The notes under the pieces were generated by a model. It had not been told where the DNA came from. It was given only the letters and a program-made list of their open reading frames with translations, and did no database searches. A stretch of 64,000 nt of DNA from Acanthochromis polyacanthus (taxonomy: Eukaryota; Chordata; Actinopteri; Pomacentridae): NCBI RefSeq assembly GCF_021347895.1, contig NC_067123.1:35141571-35205570 (forward strand), written 5' to 3'. Position numbers and translations under genes: made by a program. This document shows positions 12,788 to 25,819 of this stretch, one piece after another (position 1 is the stretch's first letter; every line of letters starts with the position of its first letter).

Positions 12788-14550
12788 TCCTTAGTTTTCA
12801 AGGTGTTGGTCTAGATCACTTTCTCTGGAGGAGGTTCTGTTCAGAGTTTTGGATTTAAATGGGCTGTAGGAAATACAGTATCTCCTTTCACCAATTATTT
12901 TCCTGACAATATTCACTATGAGCATTTCAGATTCTCAGCTGCTGATACACATTATATCTGCACACCTGTTGAGCTGTGCATTACCAAAGCTACTGAAAGA
13001 AGCTGTGCGGATAGTGACTTGATATAAACTGGATGGTCTGCGTAGCCATGGAAACCTATGTGCATTGATTTGGTGGTGTAGCAGATAAGTAAATATGTAC
13101 TGATTTACTGCCAAATCTGTTTTACTTTGCTGGTTTGTCAGCTAATAAAACACAAATTAGGAAATCGATTAGTCCATTAGTATTTTTAAGAGAATATTCA
13201 ATTAATAACATTAATCTCACTTTGATTTGGCCAAAAATTAAACTGATTTCCATGCATCTTTCATCATGGGACATTGTCAGACTTAAATGCACTTCTTCAT
13301 GTTCAAATGAATCAAGTTTCAAAGCTCTAATGTGCAGCTGTAACAAAAATCCAGTTTTCTACCAGCATTGCTCCGTGGCATCATTTGCAGTAACTGTTTT
13401 TTTTTTTTTTTTACTGTAATGAATTTTTATATTCCTCATAGATCTCCATTATGAAAACTTGCTTGAAGTTACCGGCATGCAATCGGTCCATTTTGTGCTG
13501 ATGAGGAGCCAAATGACGCATTAAAGACATTTTTTATGGGTATGGGTACGCTGAGGGTAAAGAAGAAGAAAACCTGAAAGTTGACAACCATTGTCATGAC
13601 ACCAATTATCTCTAATTGGGGTTTCAGGTTTTGTTTATCCACATTACACAAAGAAAGCTTGTCAAACTTGCTTCATGGTAAACCCCTTCAGTTTGCATCT
13701 TACCTTCACAAAGATACAACAACACACTCACATGCTCTGAGCCAGGAGGCAAATAATTACAGAGACAGGATGACATAATTCAAAATAAATATAAAATTTA
13801 ATGAGTATTTGCAAAAAACAGTAAGATAATTTGACTTTATATATAAGCTTCATGATTCTAAGCGAGTGAAATCAATTATTAAACTTGTCAGTCTGCAAAG
13901 GGAAGCCTATGATCAGTATAGTCATTTTCACATGGTGCTGACTGCTAAATGAAGAAACAGTGAAATTACCCTATTCTTCATTTGAATGGGACCTGTGGTA
14001 CCCCCTCAAGGTTGCTGGGCATCCCCATTTCCTACTTGGGGCACCAAATGAGACATATGTGTGTGGGTGTGCACATTTCCTCTAATGTAAAATATCACTC
14101 ATGTCCAGTAATATTACACCAGTCCACTTCTGAGTAAAATACCCCTTAAATTCTTTCCTACTGTATCTCTCTGCCTCACTCCGCATGTCTCCCTTTTTTC
14201 CCTCCATTTGTCAGTCTTTCTTTCATCTCAATCCCTCTCTCTCTTCCTCTCTCGGGACCTCAGTGATACCAGATTTGCTTAAAGGGGTAATTCGTCTAAT
14301 CTCATAGACTCTCATTTATGATTAAAGAATGGCTATCCCAGTGGATCAGACTGACCAATCAGATCACTGCAGACAGACAAACCGTCCAGTCAGTATTCAG
14401 ATCACACTAGCACTCCAGCTCCCGGAGGCAAAATGAGATGTATGTGTATTTGCGCATGTGTGTGCACAAACCCATTGTTAGTTAATTTAAATGAGCTGTC
14501 CACGTCTCTGGAAAATGATTGCATCCGTTTGTTTGTTTGTTCTTGAGATA
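12788..14550. other. Intronic DNA; poly(T) at 13397-13412
   Basis: Unrecognised intronic sequence. It contains a 16-base T run and, at about 14155-14260, a CT-rich stretch. The 74- and 94-aa ORFs near 13122-13419 lie opposite each other and have no domain signal. Confidence 0.5.
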
Positions 14551-14559
14551 GTTTTCAGG

Positions 14560-15160
14560 AGGGAATGAAAGAAACACGAAAAGATGCATTGGAGGTGTGA
14601 TGGAAAGGTAGACAAACCAAAAAAAAAACGGTGACGGAGCGGAGTGGCGGGGGCAGACGTGGAGAGAAAATAGGGAAGGAAGAGAGATAGCAAAGGCAAG
14701 AATGCAACACAGAGAGACAGAGCAAGAGAGAGTAAGCATGTTTGAAACGTCCCCTTGGTTCCTGCTGTCAGGAATGCTTGTCAGCCAAGAATTAGACTGC
14801 TCCATGCTGCCACTGACTGACAGTCGGCCCGCGGTCTAGACTATACCCTGGAGTGGTTGAGGCTAAATAAGGGAAATGCCTAGAGAGAGACAGAGGGAAC
14901 ACATCGGGCTGAAAATCAATTTATAACACTGTCAGTCAGAGGCAGGAGGAGACGATGGGATAGAGATAAGGGGAGAGAAAAAGAGAACAAAGAGGGGGAA
15001 AGAGAGGCACACATAAAAGGAAAAGACAAAGACAAGATTTGAGAAAACCGTAAACAAATGGGACTGATAGTGGAAAAAATGAGAACAGAGGGGCCTGTTG
15101 TGTTGTGTGGAGAGGAAAGGGTGAAGAAGAGAGATAGAGGGAGAAAGATGCAGATAGATG
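14560..15160. repeat. Purine-rich (GA) low-complexity region
   Basis: The plus strand is strongly A/G biased at 14630-14735 and again at 14880-15155, with many GAGAGA and AAAGAGA blocks. Long pyrimidine-derived minus-strand ORFs (rich in S, L, F, P) arise from this composition and are not genes. Confidence 0.75.
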
Positions 15161-15179
15161 CATGCTACAGTCATTCAGG

Positions 15180-18100
15180 GAAGCCAGTGTAGGTGACAGA
15201 GTCTCTTCAAATAATGCAACGCTTTTTAGAAACAATTATCCCACACTAATTAATGTTCACAAAAAACTAAATGCATCCAGACTCACCACAGCTCCAAAAA
15301 ATGGACATATGATTAAAAGCACTGAGATGCAGTGTTGTTGCATTTAAATGCCATGACTGCACGACTGCTAAATATTAATGCCTGTTGTCAATTTTCATAC
15401 AGCACGTCTCATCATTGCACTGTTGCTCTGGAATTGCCCGGTGGAATGACAATATACTGTGTAATTATAATTATTACTCACCTTCTAATAAGGGGGTTTG
15501 TTGCCACGTTTTATTGCTGAATTCATTATACAACACAACATTAGGTGACTTTAAATGTGAGATATTAAAGGAGACACTTTAATTACCCCAATGTGTCTCC
15601 AAACACAAGTCGACTTATTAGAATTTAATAAAAGTGTCCAAAGAAGAACAGTTTTAGCGTATCTCCGTGAGAGCAACAACATCAACCAAAACAGAGGTAA
15701 ACAATAATCAAAACAGAAATTATCATCAGGCTCCAGCGCTGGTAAACATTAAAGATTTACAAGGACATTTGAGGCTACTAGGAGAATGTTATGCCAACAC
15801 AGATTATGTTTGTATTCTATAGATTTGATCGTGTCAAAAGGTAAACAGAGATCTGTGCAGACTCGTCTCTGTTTCTCAAAAAGTATATTCTTATATAACA
15901 AAACAGCACTCTGTTATGTTTTTAGGGAAATGTATTTTAAGCCATTTGCTTGTGAATCACCATAAATACATTTTAACATCTTTCCTACTGATATTGTTGT
16001 TTTACTGTTGTTCCTTTTCAGCAAACCAAACATATACTAGATTGGACAGGACTGGTCACACTGGTAATGCAGAAAACACAGGGAAAACTTCAAATACTTT
16101 ATGAAAAGGTTGTTCTATTTTCCAAAATTTATCCGAGTAATATTGGTGTCCAAATGTAATCAAGCCTCTACCAATTAGTTATCACTGTGAAAAGGTCTAC
16201 TAAAGTGTGATATTTCCCCTAAAAAATGAAATTACATTTGTATGAAAAGCAATTCAGTTAGTGTGAGGCGTAATTTGTGGCAGAAAAGGTTGCTTTCAAT
16301 TATACAGCTTAATGTTGACTCTGATTAACCACTGGCACTTAACATCCAAAACATCTACGGAGGAGATGTTTGGATATTGAAAATAAAACTCTGCTGTTAG
16401 TCAGCACACACTGAACACTAGCAGGACAATGAATACAATCGAGGTTTGATTTGACCAGCAGGGTCAGCCCTTCCATTAGTCTCTAGGTGTTTGCTAAAAT
16501 GTTATTTCTGAATTGCTTGCTAGTCCATTTCATGATGACGAATTCAGGCATCCCATGAGGCTTTTGTTGTCTACAGTTATGCTGAGGGTGAGAATTACTG
16601 GGCGAGATGCGAGTTAAGCGAAAGCCCAGGTGTTGGTGTAGTGTCAGGGCGGTGAAAGCGTAGCGTAGACTGATCAGTGCAGAGAGAGTGTAGAAAGACT
16701 ATGTGGATGCCAGGATTTACCACTGAGCCTTGTCGGGGACTTGTGAGTTTAATTCTTCAACAAAATAAATGTGATGGACCTCTGTAACCCAGTGGCACAG
16801 ACACCCCCAGTTACCTCTTTCCTCTGAAACTTCAAACTAGCTCGCTGTTGTATGTGGGCTCAATCGTAGTTTAAAAGCACAAAGGATGGTTACATCACAT
16901 CCTTTGTAGTGATAAGTAAAGGCAGCGCTTTGTAAGAGCTATCACACAAAGGATGAAAGCAGAATGAGATTCTTTTTTGTAACATAAACAAGGAAAAACA
17001 CAGAATGTCAGTGGATATTTCTTTGGCATTTTAAAAAGCCTGAGCAGTCAATCAAGACATCTGCAGCAATCACCAGCTTTACATCATTTACCTCAAGAAA
17101 CCCAATCTCTTTATGTGACTCCAAACTAAACATATGAGGTTTCTGTGGAGCACCGCTGCATTTAAATGAGATGGAAACCATCATTACTCCATACTGTTGG
17201 TGACTCGTAGAAACATAGATTTACTGCTGAGGCCATTTAAAATTCTGAAGGGCTTTTATGCCTTCCTAGAACATTATATGTAAGTGCAATAAATAATATC
17301 ACACCACCTCAATTCATTGTTACTTCCATCTTTATGCTATTTCGCCTTAATGCTTTTTCATTTTAAATGTGATTAGCCTTTCAAAGTCACAATGCATATC
17401 CTCAGTTGACTTTTCCTTCCAGTGATTCCAAGTACGGATGGGTAAACACAAATTCATGGTTTCTGCATCTGCTGCAAACTGTTTTATTCAAACTACACGT
17501 ACTTATGCGTCATTCTGCTATGTTTTGCGTGGAATGTCAAGAAAAAAATGGATGTTTCTGGAAGGCTGGCGATGACTTTGATCTTTTTTTTTTTTTTTTT
17601 AAGGCAGACAGCAGCAAAGTTCATTGACATTATAGACTGGGCAGCACATCTGTGATTATTCCTCGGGTTTGCTGAGCATTATGGAGTAACTTGCAGTAAA
17701 AATTTGCTGTCTTCCCATCCCAAACACAGGGTATGGACATAGCATGAGGTTTCTGGAGACTTTGGACATTCCTACAGTGTTTTTGGTGCCAATGATGGAA
17801 CGCATGTTAAAGCGTCTCAGCAGCAGCTACTTCAATTACAGCTCTTTTATAACAGCGTGGATAATTCATACAGCCTCTCATCAAAACAAGCATTTATTGT
17901 GTTTTCCTGGCACACCTTTCCGCATTTGCAGTCCCGACAAGCCCCGCAGTCACAAATTCTGGGCTCTACACAATGTCCACAGAGGTGTCCGTGCGGACCC
18001 TTGCAGTCTTGGACAGATGATGTGATTTATTTCACACAGACTATTACAGACACATGGAAAGCAAGAATTTGCCTCAAAGTTGGTTTGTTTCTCATGCACT

Positions 18101-19540
18101 GGGAATATTGGTCAAAACTCCTGGAGCACTACTGGTCAGACCTGTGTTTTTGTTTTTTTATTCAAGTGTTTTGGTGTACTAAGTACTAGTATCACCAAGA
18201 GCGTTTCAACTAAATCCTATATCCTTCAATTTTATCTTGTGCAAAAGATCATGTGCTAAAACATTAATCAAACATATGATGCTAGTACTGCCCCAATACT
18301 GATTTAATTAGCATTAGTACATCCATATATACTGCTTCCTTAGCTAGTCTCATTGCACCAAAAACAACAAGTATTATGTATTACATACTGGTACTATTGT
18401 TGTTGTTTTTTCACTGTTTTTGGTGATATTTCTAGAATTCCCCTGCTAGCGAGCTATTAATACTAAAGTCCTGTTTTAACAGCTGTCATCGTAATCAGTC
18501 AAGGTATTCTTCTCTGTTCAAAAGTGATATAAAGAACTCCATCTTTCCTTTTTCAAAATCCTCTTTGAAGGACAAGTTGCAAGACAGATTTTACTCTATT
18601 GTTTTAACAATTACCTTGTTTTAATTCAATAGAGTCTAGTGACATTAGGATCCCCTCTGAATTACCTCTATTGTGTATATTCAAATTCACTAAATCCTGA
18701 TGTTTTGTTAGTTGAAGATACTTTCAAAACAAAAATGGATAATTAGCTCAAATTACAGAGGTGCATTTCATACCTGCATAATACAGAGGAAATAATATTT
18801 GTCTTATCAGGAAGAACACATAAATGAGCTCAGAAGCTACTCCCAATAAAAGGGTTAACTACATCTCTAAATACAATGATTTCCAGATGTTCCAGACTGT
18901 CCTAATAACTACATATACATATTACATACTTAGTACAACTTACTTTTCTCAATATGTTATGTAGTGTGAGTATAACCAGTTAAAATTCAGCTCTATTCTA
19001 CTCCGTTTTACTCTCCTCTGTCTCTCTGAATGAAACAAGCACCGGGCACAGTGAATTAAAGGTTAAAACATCGGCATTATGTAGGATTACAATAATAAGT
19101 CATATTATTTGCAGGGCATGTCTCTAACTGCAGCATGCTGGCTTTAATGGTGGCTTGCTAAATGGCAGCTTAGAGGACCTCTGGCAATGCACAACCACAG
19201 CGGTGTACAGAAGGAGGAGAGGAGCAGCAAGCGGTGAGGACAGAAGGCGATGGGAATAAGCAAGCACTCACTTTCACTAATAAATTTGAAAAAAAAAAAT
19301 CTGCTTTCTAAGAAAGTGGGTCACTGAGTGCAGCCGAAGAATGCTAAGCAGGGGACTCTTTTTTTGGTAAATACAATTTTGCCTGTGAGTTCCTGAACAT
19401 TATAAGGCAGAGAGGGAGTGAGACAGGGAAAGAGTGACTACTTGACTTTGCCATTGTAAAAATTTACAGTGTATTCACATACTGAGGGAGTTAATCTTTG
19501 TGCTTCATAATGGCAAGCGAGAGCAAAAAAAAGCAATAAA
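15180..19540. other. Intronic DNA; poly(T) at 17584-17600
   Basis: A long stretch with no recognisable element. It has a 17-base T run at 17584-17600 and no splice-flanked ORF with domain character. The ORFs at 17744-18189 overlap in two frames and look like chance. Confidence 0.5.
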
Positions 19541-19554
19541 AGAAGTGTTATTGC

Positions 19555-19640
19555 AGAGTGTTTACTATCGATTACATCAATCAGCCCATCATCTTCAATG
19601 CATTTAATGAGCCCTCGAGTACATTAAGGAATTAGCAGAC
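19555..19640. promoter_or_regulatory. Candidate homeodomain-cofactor site cluster
   Basis: ATCAATCA at 19576-19583 is the reverse complement of TGATTGAT, the PBX-HOX composite consensus. A TTTAATGAGC motif and other A/T sites lie within about 40 bp in non-repetitive sequence. Such sites occur often by chance; this is only a candidate intronic enhancer. Confidence 0.2.
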
Positions 19641-19699
19641 ATACAGAAAACATACTGTGCGTCCATAAGCCCCTCAGTGATTGGCAGACGCTACACAGC

Positions 19700-22600
19700 A
19701 TAAAGGACTAATGAGACAGAGAGAAATGGGGAGACAGCTGCCGTCTTAGGGGGTTACTATTGATTTGTGTCTGCTGAGTGTCATCATCTCCAATCTGACT
19801 AATGAGGTCTTACGCACACAAACTACACACTAAGACTACATAGCCTTCCCTCCCACACCTTTTTCTTAAAAGTTGTTTTACGTAGGTCTGTTACCGTAGA
19901 AACACGGAGTTAAACCCACTCAAGTACAGTACTGAACCACTAATCCTCTCCGTGTTTACCCCACTTTCATCCCTTTTCCTTTCACAGTCGCTTGCTCCTT
20001 CTCTGACTATTGATGGATTTCTCCTGGTGTCCTTGCTGCCCCCCCATCCCACTCTTTTGTGCTTCTTCTTTCTCTGCCTTTCTAATTTAGACCTTGCAGA
20101 AATTACACATCGGGAACATTCCTTTTTGTTTTTAACCAATGTTGCTGCTTCTATTCCGACCCCTCCACCATCCTCTACGTAGATGATGGTGATCGTACTA
20201 AGAGGGCTATTACAGGATTCACTTTCAGACTTCAGATTTAATTTCTGCTTTTCTCTGGATACTCTGTCCACAGAGAGGTGGGGCAGGTCAAACATTTCTT
20301 CCCATTTTATTGATTTCCCTTCACAATTCATACTGAATTTCTTCAGAATAATAAACTGTTGTGTTTGTTCCCTGCTGTGCTTGCTGATGGTCCTCAAAGA
20401 GCTTTATGACCATTAAGTGATCTACCTGTGTAGGCCTCCAGGGTGTGCATGATAATATATTTTGCTTAGAAGGTGGATAGTTGATAAAAATAAGTTTGAG
20501 GTAGCCTGATAAACAACAGACAGGCTACAATTGTTCAGATAAACAAAATGTCACTTTTATGTGCCTTCTTAAATGACCGATAAATCATATTTTTGGATCG
20601 ACTGGACTGCTTAAAAATCTCACATGACGGCTACAAACACTACACTATCTGCTACCTCCATCTCGGTGCTGTGTGGCATTCAGCCCTCATCAGCTCAGCA
20701 TTAACATACTTTGTATGATGCATTTGAACAAACAATGAGCGCTGTTGTTGTGGTTCTGGCGTCTGATATCATCTGCAGTTGTGGTATATCAGATTACAAA
20801 TTTATGATCGAGGTTCCTACACTGCATGCAGCTCTTTAAAATTCACAGCAAAAGTGGGCCAGCTGTGGAAATGGATGTCATGGTAGGACTGCATATAAAG
20901 CAATCAAAGCACCAAGCGTTCCTTGTTCTTTTTTCTTTGTACTGTGGGCTTCTTAAAATAAATAAGTAAAAGTCTGTAATTTTGGCTCTTTACAGATCAA
21001 GCACGTCCTAGAAAATCTGAACAAAGAAAGTAATGTGGAATCTCCAAGTTGGCTGTTGGCTGATGTTTAAAATATGTTGGTCTCTGTGTGGGTGAAACTT
21101 TGACACGGACACCGACCTATGAAATGGATATGGTCAAAGTCATGTTTATCGATTTAAGAGAGGTTATAAACATACGTTCAGGGAGCCAAGAGTTCAAATG
21201 TTTGACAAATGCATCAAACCCACATGGTTTCTCTGCAATAAGATGCTGACAACTACAGCAAAGACAAGACAAAACACACAAAAAGAAAAAGGAACACAGC
21301 GTCAGACACATTTCACATATGGAAGCATGCAAACAAAACACGGCACTTCTATCACATATGCTCTACATGCACGCAGGCTTGATCATTCAAAGAGAAAAAT
21401 CCTGAGAGTCACGCGGTTTCGTCTCTCCTTTATGTCTTCTTTTGTTTTGTCATGTTCTCTCACTAGGGCTAAATGTTGGAAATGACATTCCTGTTCTAAA
21501 CTGACACCGTTTCCTTCACACTCTCTTTCACAGACACACACATGCTTCTCCTTCTCATTAAGCTGCTGCGGAACAAAGCATTGTTTAAGTGAAAAGAATC
21601 TCAATTAGTAGTGGAATAACTAAGTTGTATAACAATCCTGCTGCTCTAAAGACCGAATCAAGCCAGACTTTTCCAACACAGATAACAATTAGAATTTATA
21701 AATGGAAAATTTGTTTCTGCTTTAAGTTCTATATTTCAGTTGCCAATGCCCCAGTTAATACATTCACTGAGGGAGAAGGGAAAGGAAGAGAAGAGGATTG
21801 CACGATTGCTTTAAAACAGCATTGATGTGAAGTTGTGAACAAAAGTTGGCATGAACTTCTAAAGATCATGTACTGTAATTTAAAACTAAATATGGGATGC
21901 TTAAACTGTTCTAACTCTGTGAACAATGAATAAAAAAAGCATTCTAATGAGCCGCAGTTTGCCGCTGAATCACAAGGCCCGAACTCACCTTTCATGAGAC
22001 TCAGGCAGCACCATTTGGATTCACTCAGTCAACTCTCAACAGCAAAAGTGCATCAAAAATCACCGCAAGGACTTCTTCACATGAATATTCAGTGAACACC
22101 TCCTGTCAAACTGGGGGCCTCTGAGTTTTGGGGGAAACGGGGGAAAACAAACCTTTGATATGAACTGTTGAAGATTCAGGAAGTTAAGTCTCGTTACAAG
22201 GAATAAAAAAAACAAAACAAAAAAACAATGGAGTGACACGGGACCAGAGCCGCACCCCACGACATGGCATCGCTCTGAGCAACAGTTCATCTGCTCCACC
22301 GATTTATGTATTTATTTATTTTTAGTTTGTTTGTTTTTTGTTCTAGTTAAAACCTTGATTCGTCCAGGGAAAATCAGCTGTTCACACTGATTAACCCCAC
22401 CAGGCCAGCCTGAGGCAAACATGTGGTACACCAGATTTGCGATTTTTGATTTTTCCCCATGTAATGATATCCTTGTCATTGGATATTTTTACTGGTTTCA
22501 GGCTAAACAGAGTTTGTTATCATTTGTATTGGTCAAAGCAAGGCTGTATTTTTTGTAATTTGGTGTTTTAAGAATAGAGATTTAAAGCTCCAGTCAAGCT

Positions 22601-25380
22601 GGGATTAGATATTTCTCACAGAATATACAACTATAAACTATAATATTCAGTTTATTTCCATTATAAAGCATTTTATATGGAAAAATTATGTAACAGTAGC
22701 TCCAGAAGTACGCAAAACTAATTTCCAACCTTGCCCTTTCAATCACTTGCGTCAAAATAATCAGCTGGAACACAAAAGCAAAGCTCTACTTGACTGGTCA
22801 CGTATATTCAGCTAACTGTTGCACACACTCACACACACACAGAGAGAGCGAGTCCTCAGTTGACATTTCCAGGTTGCCAGATTAGTGGCAATGCAGCTCT
22901 TCCCTCTGCCAGTATGAATCAATGCAACACTTCACTACCAAACTTGGCAGTCCTGACACACAGACTTAGACACACACAGCAATCAAATCATTGCAATTAT
23001 TGTGGTCATAACTGTAATCTAATTAATCTAATAACATTCCGCTTATATTACTGTTTTTGCGAAACTTTGCAATCTGATGATGAGTGATGTAAAGGGCAAA
23101 TGTGAGCAAAATTAACAAGTGAAGGCATGTGAGAGTGCCCTAAAGCCAGCCTTGTGTTTACTGTGTCCCAGTATACGGTGATTAATGATGGAGCAAGTAC
23201 AAAATGTATGAATGCTTGCCCTACTTTTTGGTGAATTCCATGAATCTGTGTTTCTGGCCGAAGCTCCCTTTAAAAGACATTTAAGAAATTCCATATGTAA
23301 GCAACCAGAGGCTGTTCCTTTCTTTACTTAATCTGAATAGCTCCTCCATGAGATCACAACACAGGACATGCATTCTATGATGTACTGTGGACACAGATGA
23401 AACAGCTAACCAATATAAGTGTGGGCTTCATGGCAAATTGCTGACAGTGGTTCAAGCATTAAATGGTCTATGTCAACATCTCTTATTTCTGGATGGGCGG
23501 CAGTGACACAAATCTAAAGTGTTGTGAAGTAAACTCAGTTGCAAGATTATGAATGATAATATATTCATGTGCTAACCACCTCTTAATAATCTTTTGCTTA
23601 TGCATACACTCATTTTCAGTAAATAAATGTTTGTGAATGAATATTTAAGCTTGTTTCTTCGAGTATGATTGGCATTAAATATGTGTACTGAACAATGCCA
23701 GATGCCAAAGGAAAGGTTCTGGGTTTCTGTAGAGTTCTGGTTAGTGTCTGTTTTGAAAGACTTTCTATAGCCTTAAATGTATAGACAATGGAAGCCCAAC
23801 CAATGGATAAATGCATCTGTTTCATTAATTTTTGTAGGGTTATTATAAAATCTAAGAATTACAAGCCGTTTTTTCCACAATAGTAAAAAAACGCTCAAAA
23901 ACTTTAATATTTCTTCTCCTTCATCCTATAATGTGAATTTTACAGCACCGAAACACATTTCTCAAAGTTCTTTCACGCAAAGAAGATTGGACCATGTTCC
24001 CTAAGGTACGCTATTTTCGAGACGGCATTAAATCCTCTCAAGTAATATTTGTGCTCCCATTGCCATGAAGTGCTACCTCAGGATCATTTAGCACGATATT
24101 AAAGTCTAATACAGCTACAGCAAGGCATACAATCTCTTTCAACCACGTCAAAATTTTTTTGTCATATGTTGAAAAGATGAGAAGCAGAACATTTTGCCCT
24201 TCTTTAGATTCTGTTAAGGAGCAAACCGTATCCTTCAGCTCTGCATTAAAGTGATCCGGCTGTAGTTTAGAATCTTATGCATCCTGAGAAAGCGTATAAA
24301 TCTTGTGCATCGTGCCATTTAAACAGCCAGATGAGACAGGGGATAGCGCTTATACCTAATGTTTAATGCATAGGTGAAAGTGCTAAAGCAAGTTATTCGA
24401 GAGGCACACATGGAAAAGTGTCATTGAGGAAAACTGTGGCACCCGAAGGAGTGTGCTTTCATGCTATACTTGCTGAGCACATCCTGTTTGTACTTTTGCC
24501 AGCAACACCATCGAAGGGACTCCACACAATATCCCCTAGCAGGTGACTCATAACTGCCACTAAACACAACTGATGGGCCAGTAAGATGCTTTCTTGTGGG
24601 ACCTTCATGTATTAAGGGAGGGTGGAAGGTATGTGCTGCTTTCAACTGCTCACCGTTGCACAACAATTTTACTGCCAACAATTTCAACCGGCAAATCTGT
24701 AATCTTCAACCTACTGCTATCCCACATTTAAAAGGTCAAAACTGAATTTGCTTTGCATGATTCTTAATTCTTTTGGACATGACATTATCAAATCTAACTC
24801 GGTGACACTTTATGTATGCTAACTCTGAAAAGGAAAGCAACTGTGCCGTTCCTGCCTGTAAGGCTTACAGCTGGGGCCTCCCTGCATATAAGCCAGTCAA
24901 ATCGGCATTGGTGGTGTCACAGCATTTGAGAAATTGTTTTCTCCTTTAGTATCTACGGAGCAGCTCTAAAATTTGCCTATCCATGGCGTCATCTCCGTAG
25001 TCTGTCTGAATTAAACTTAAAACGGTACAATGGCAGAGAAAAAACACCTCTGATTGGAATTTCAAAGGGCTTAAAATAGTTTTCACATTTGGGTGAAATA
25101 AGACAAAGATTGCAAAAAGAGAGAAAATTTAAAGCAACTAAAGGAAGTTGCCCATCTGTGCATTATAACAGATCTTGAAGAACTGAGAAGTAAGGACACA
25201 TGGCTGATGAGATTAAGAAAAAAAAAATCTTTTGCACATATCTGGTAACCCTCGAATGTTCCGATGCATGTGTGTGCATGATAAAAAACATCACACACAG
25301 AGGAACAGCACTAAACAACAGTAGAGCTGTAATCGAAAATGCCAAAATACAACTTAACGTTAATTCACCAAACCATTTTC
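19700..25380. other. Intronic DNA, nothing recognised
   Basis: Nothing in this stretch looks like a gene. The longest ORF (19891-20397, minus, 168 codons) has no recognisable domain, no homology that I recall and no splice-site logic. Minor features are short (CA)n near 22826-22840 and a T-rich patch at 22300-22345. Confidence 0.5.
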
Positions 25381-25389
25381 TAAACCATC

Positions 25390-25680
25390 TAAGATACAAC
25401 GAGACGAGCCCCCAGTAGAGGGCAGAACCACGCCCATGCATGATACTCTATCAATTTTGATCATCTTACGTATATCCCTTCTGACTTGATCTGCTGACCT
25501 CTAACTCCACAACTGAGCAGGGGACCTTAGACTGATCTTCAGTGCCAAGTTTGATTATCCTGACTTCAGCACTTGCAGAGATATCTGACCGGACATACCC
25601 ACATACATACTTGCCCAGCCAGATACCAAAGCGAATGCAGTAACCCCGCTGACCCTGCTGAGGCGTGGTTAATAAATTGG
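25390..25680 (-). repeat. Probable dispersed repeat with GCGTGG/CTGCCCTCTACTG end
   Basis: Read on the minus strand it starts near ACCACGCCTCAGCAGG (about 25676) and has a body with ATATCTCTGCAAGTGCTGA and AATCAAACTTGGCACTGA. It ends GGGCGTGGTTCTGCCCTCTA near 25412-25436. The organisation parallels the foldback element at 57612-58048, whose end reads GCGGAGGTCTGCACTCTCC. The relationship is inferred and the boundaries are approximate. Confidence 0.35.
25412..25425 (+). promoter_or_regulatory. CTCF-consensus-like site
   Basis: CCAGTAGAGGGCAG matches every position of the core consensus CCASYAGRKGGCRS. It lies in the putative repeat on either side. One 14-bp motif match is weak evidence of binding. 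Confidence 0.4.
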
Positions 25681-25819
25681 GTGGATGAATGAGAAAAGGC
25701 TCAAAAATCAACAAATCAAACATCAACAAAAACTTTAAGACAGCAAACAGTGCAGACAGAGTGTAAGACTGGTAACAGAGTGAGGGTACACAGGGTACTC
25801 CTGCACTTTGCACTTCAAG

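Noticed and set aside
19891..20397. 168-codon minus-strand ORF
   Set aside because: Longest ORF outside transposons, but it has no domain, signal peptide or splice context that I recognise, and it is rich in K/R/S/E from local purine bias. Treated as chance.
25466..25813. 115-codon minus-strand ORF
   Set aside because: Overlaps a probable dispersed repeat and shows no domain.
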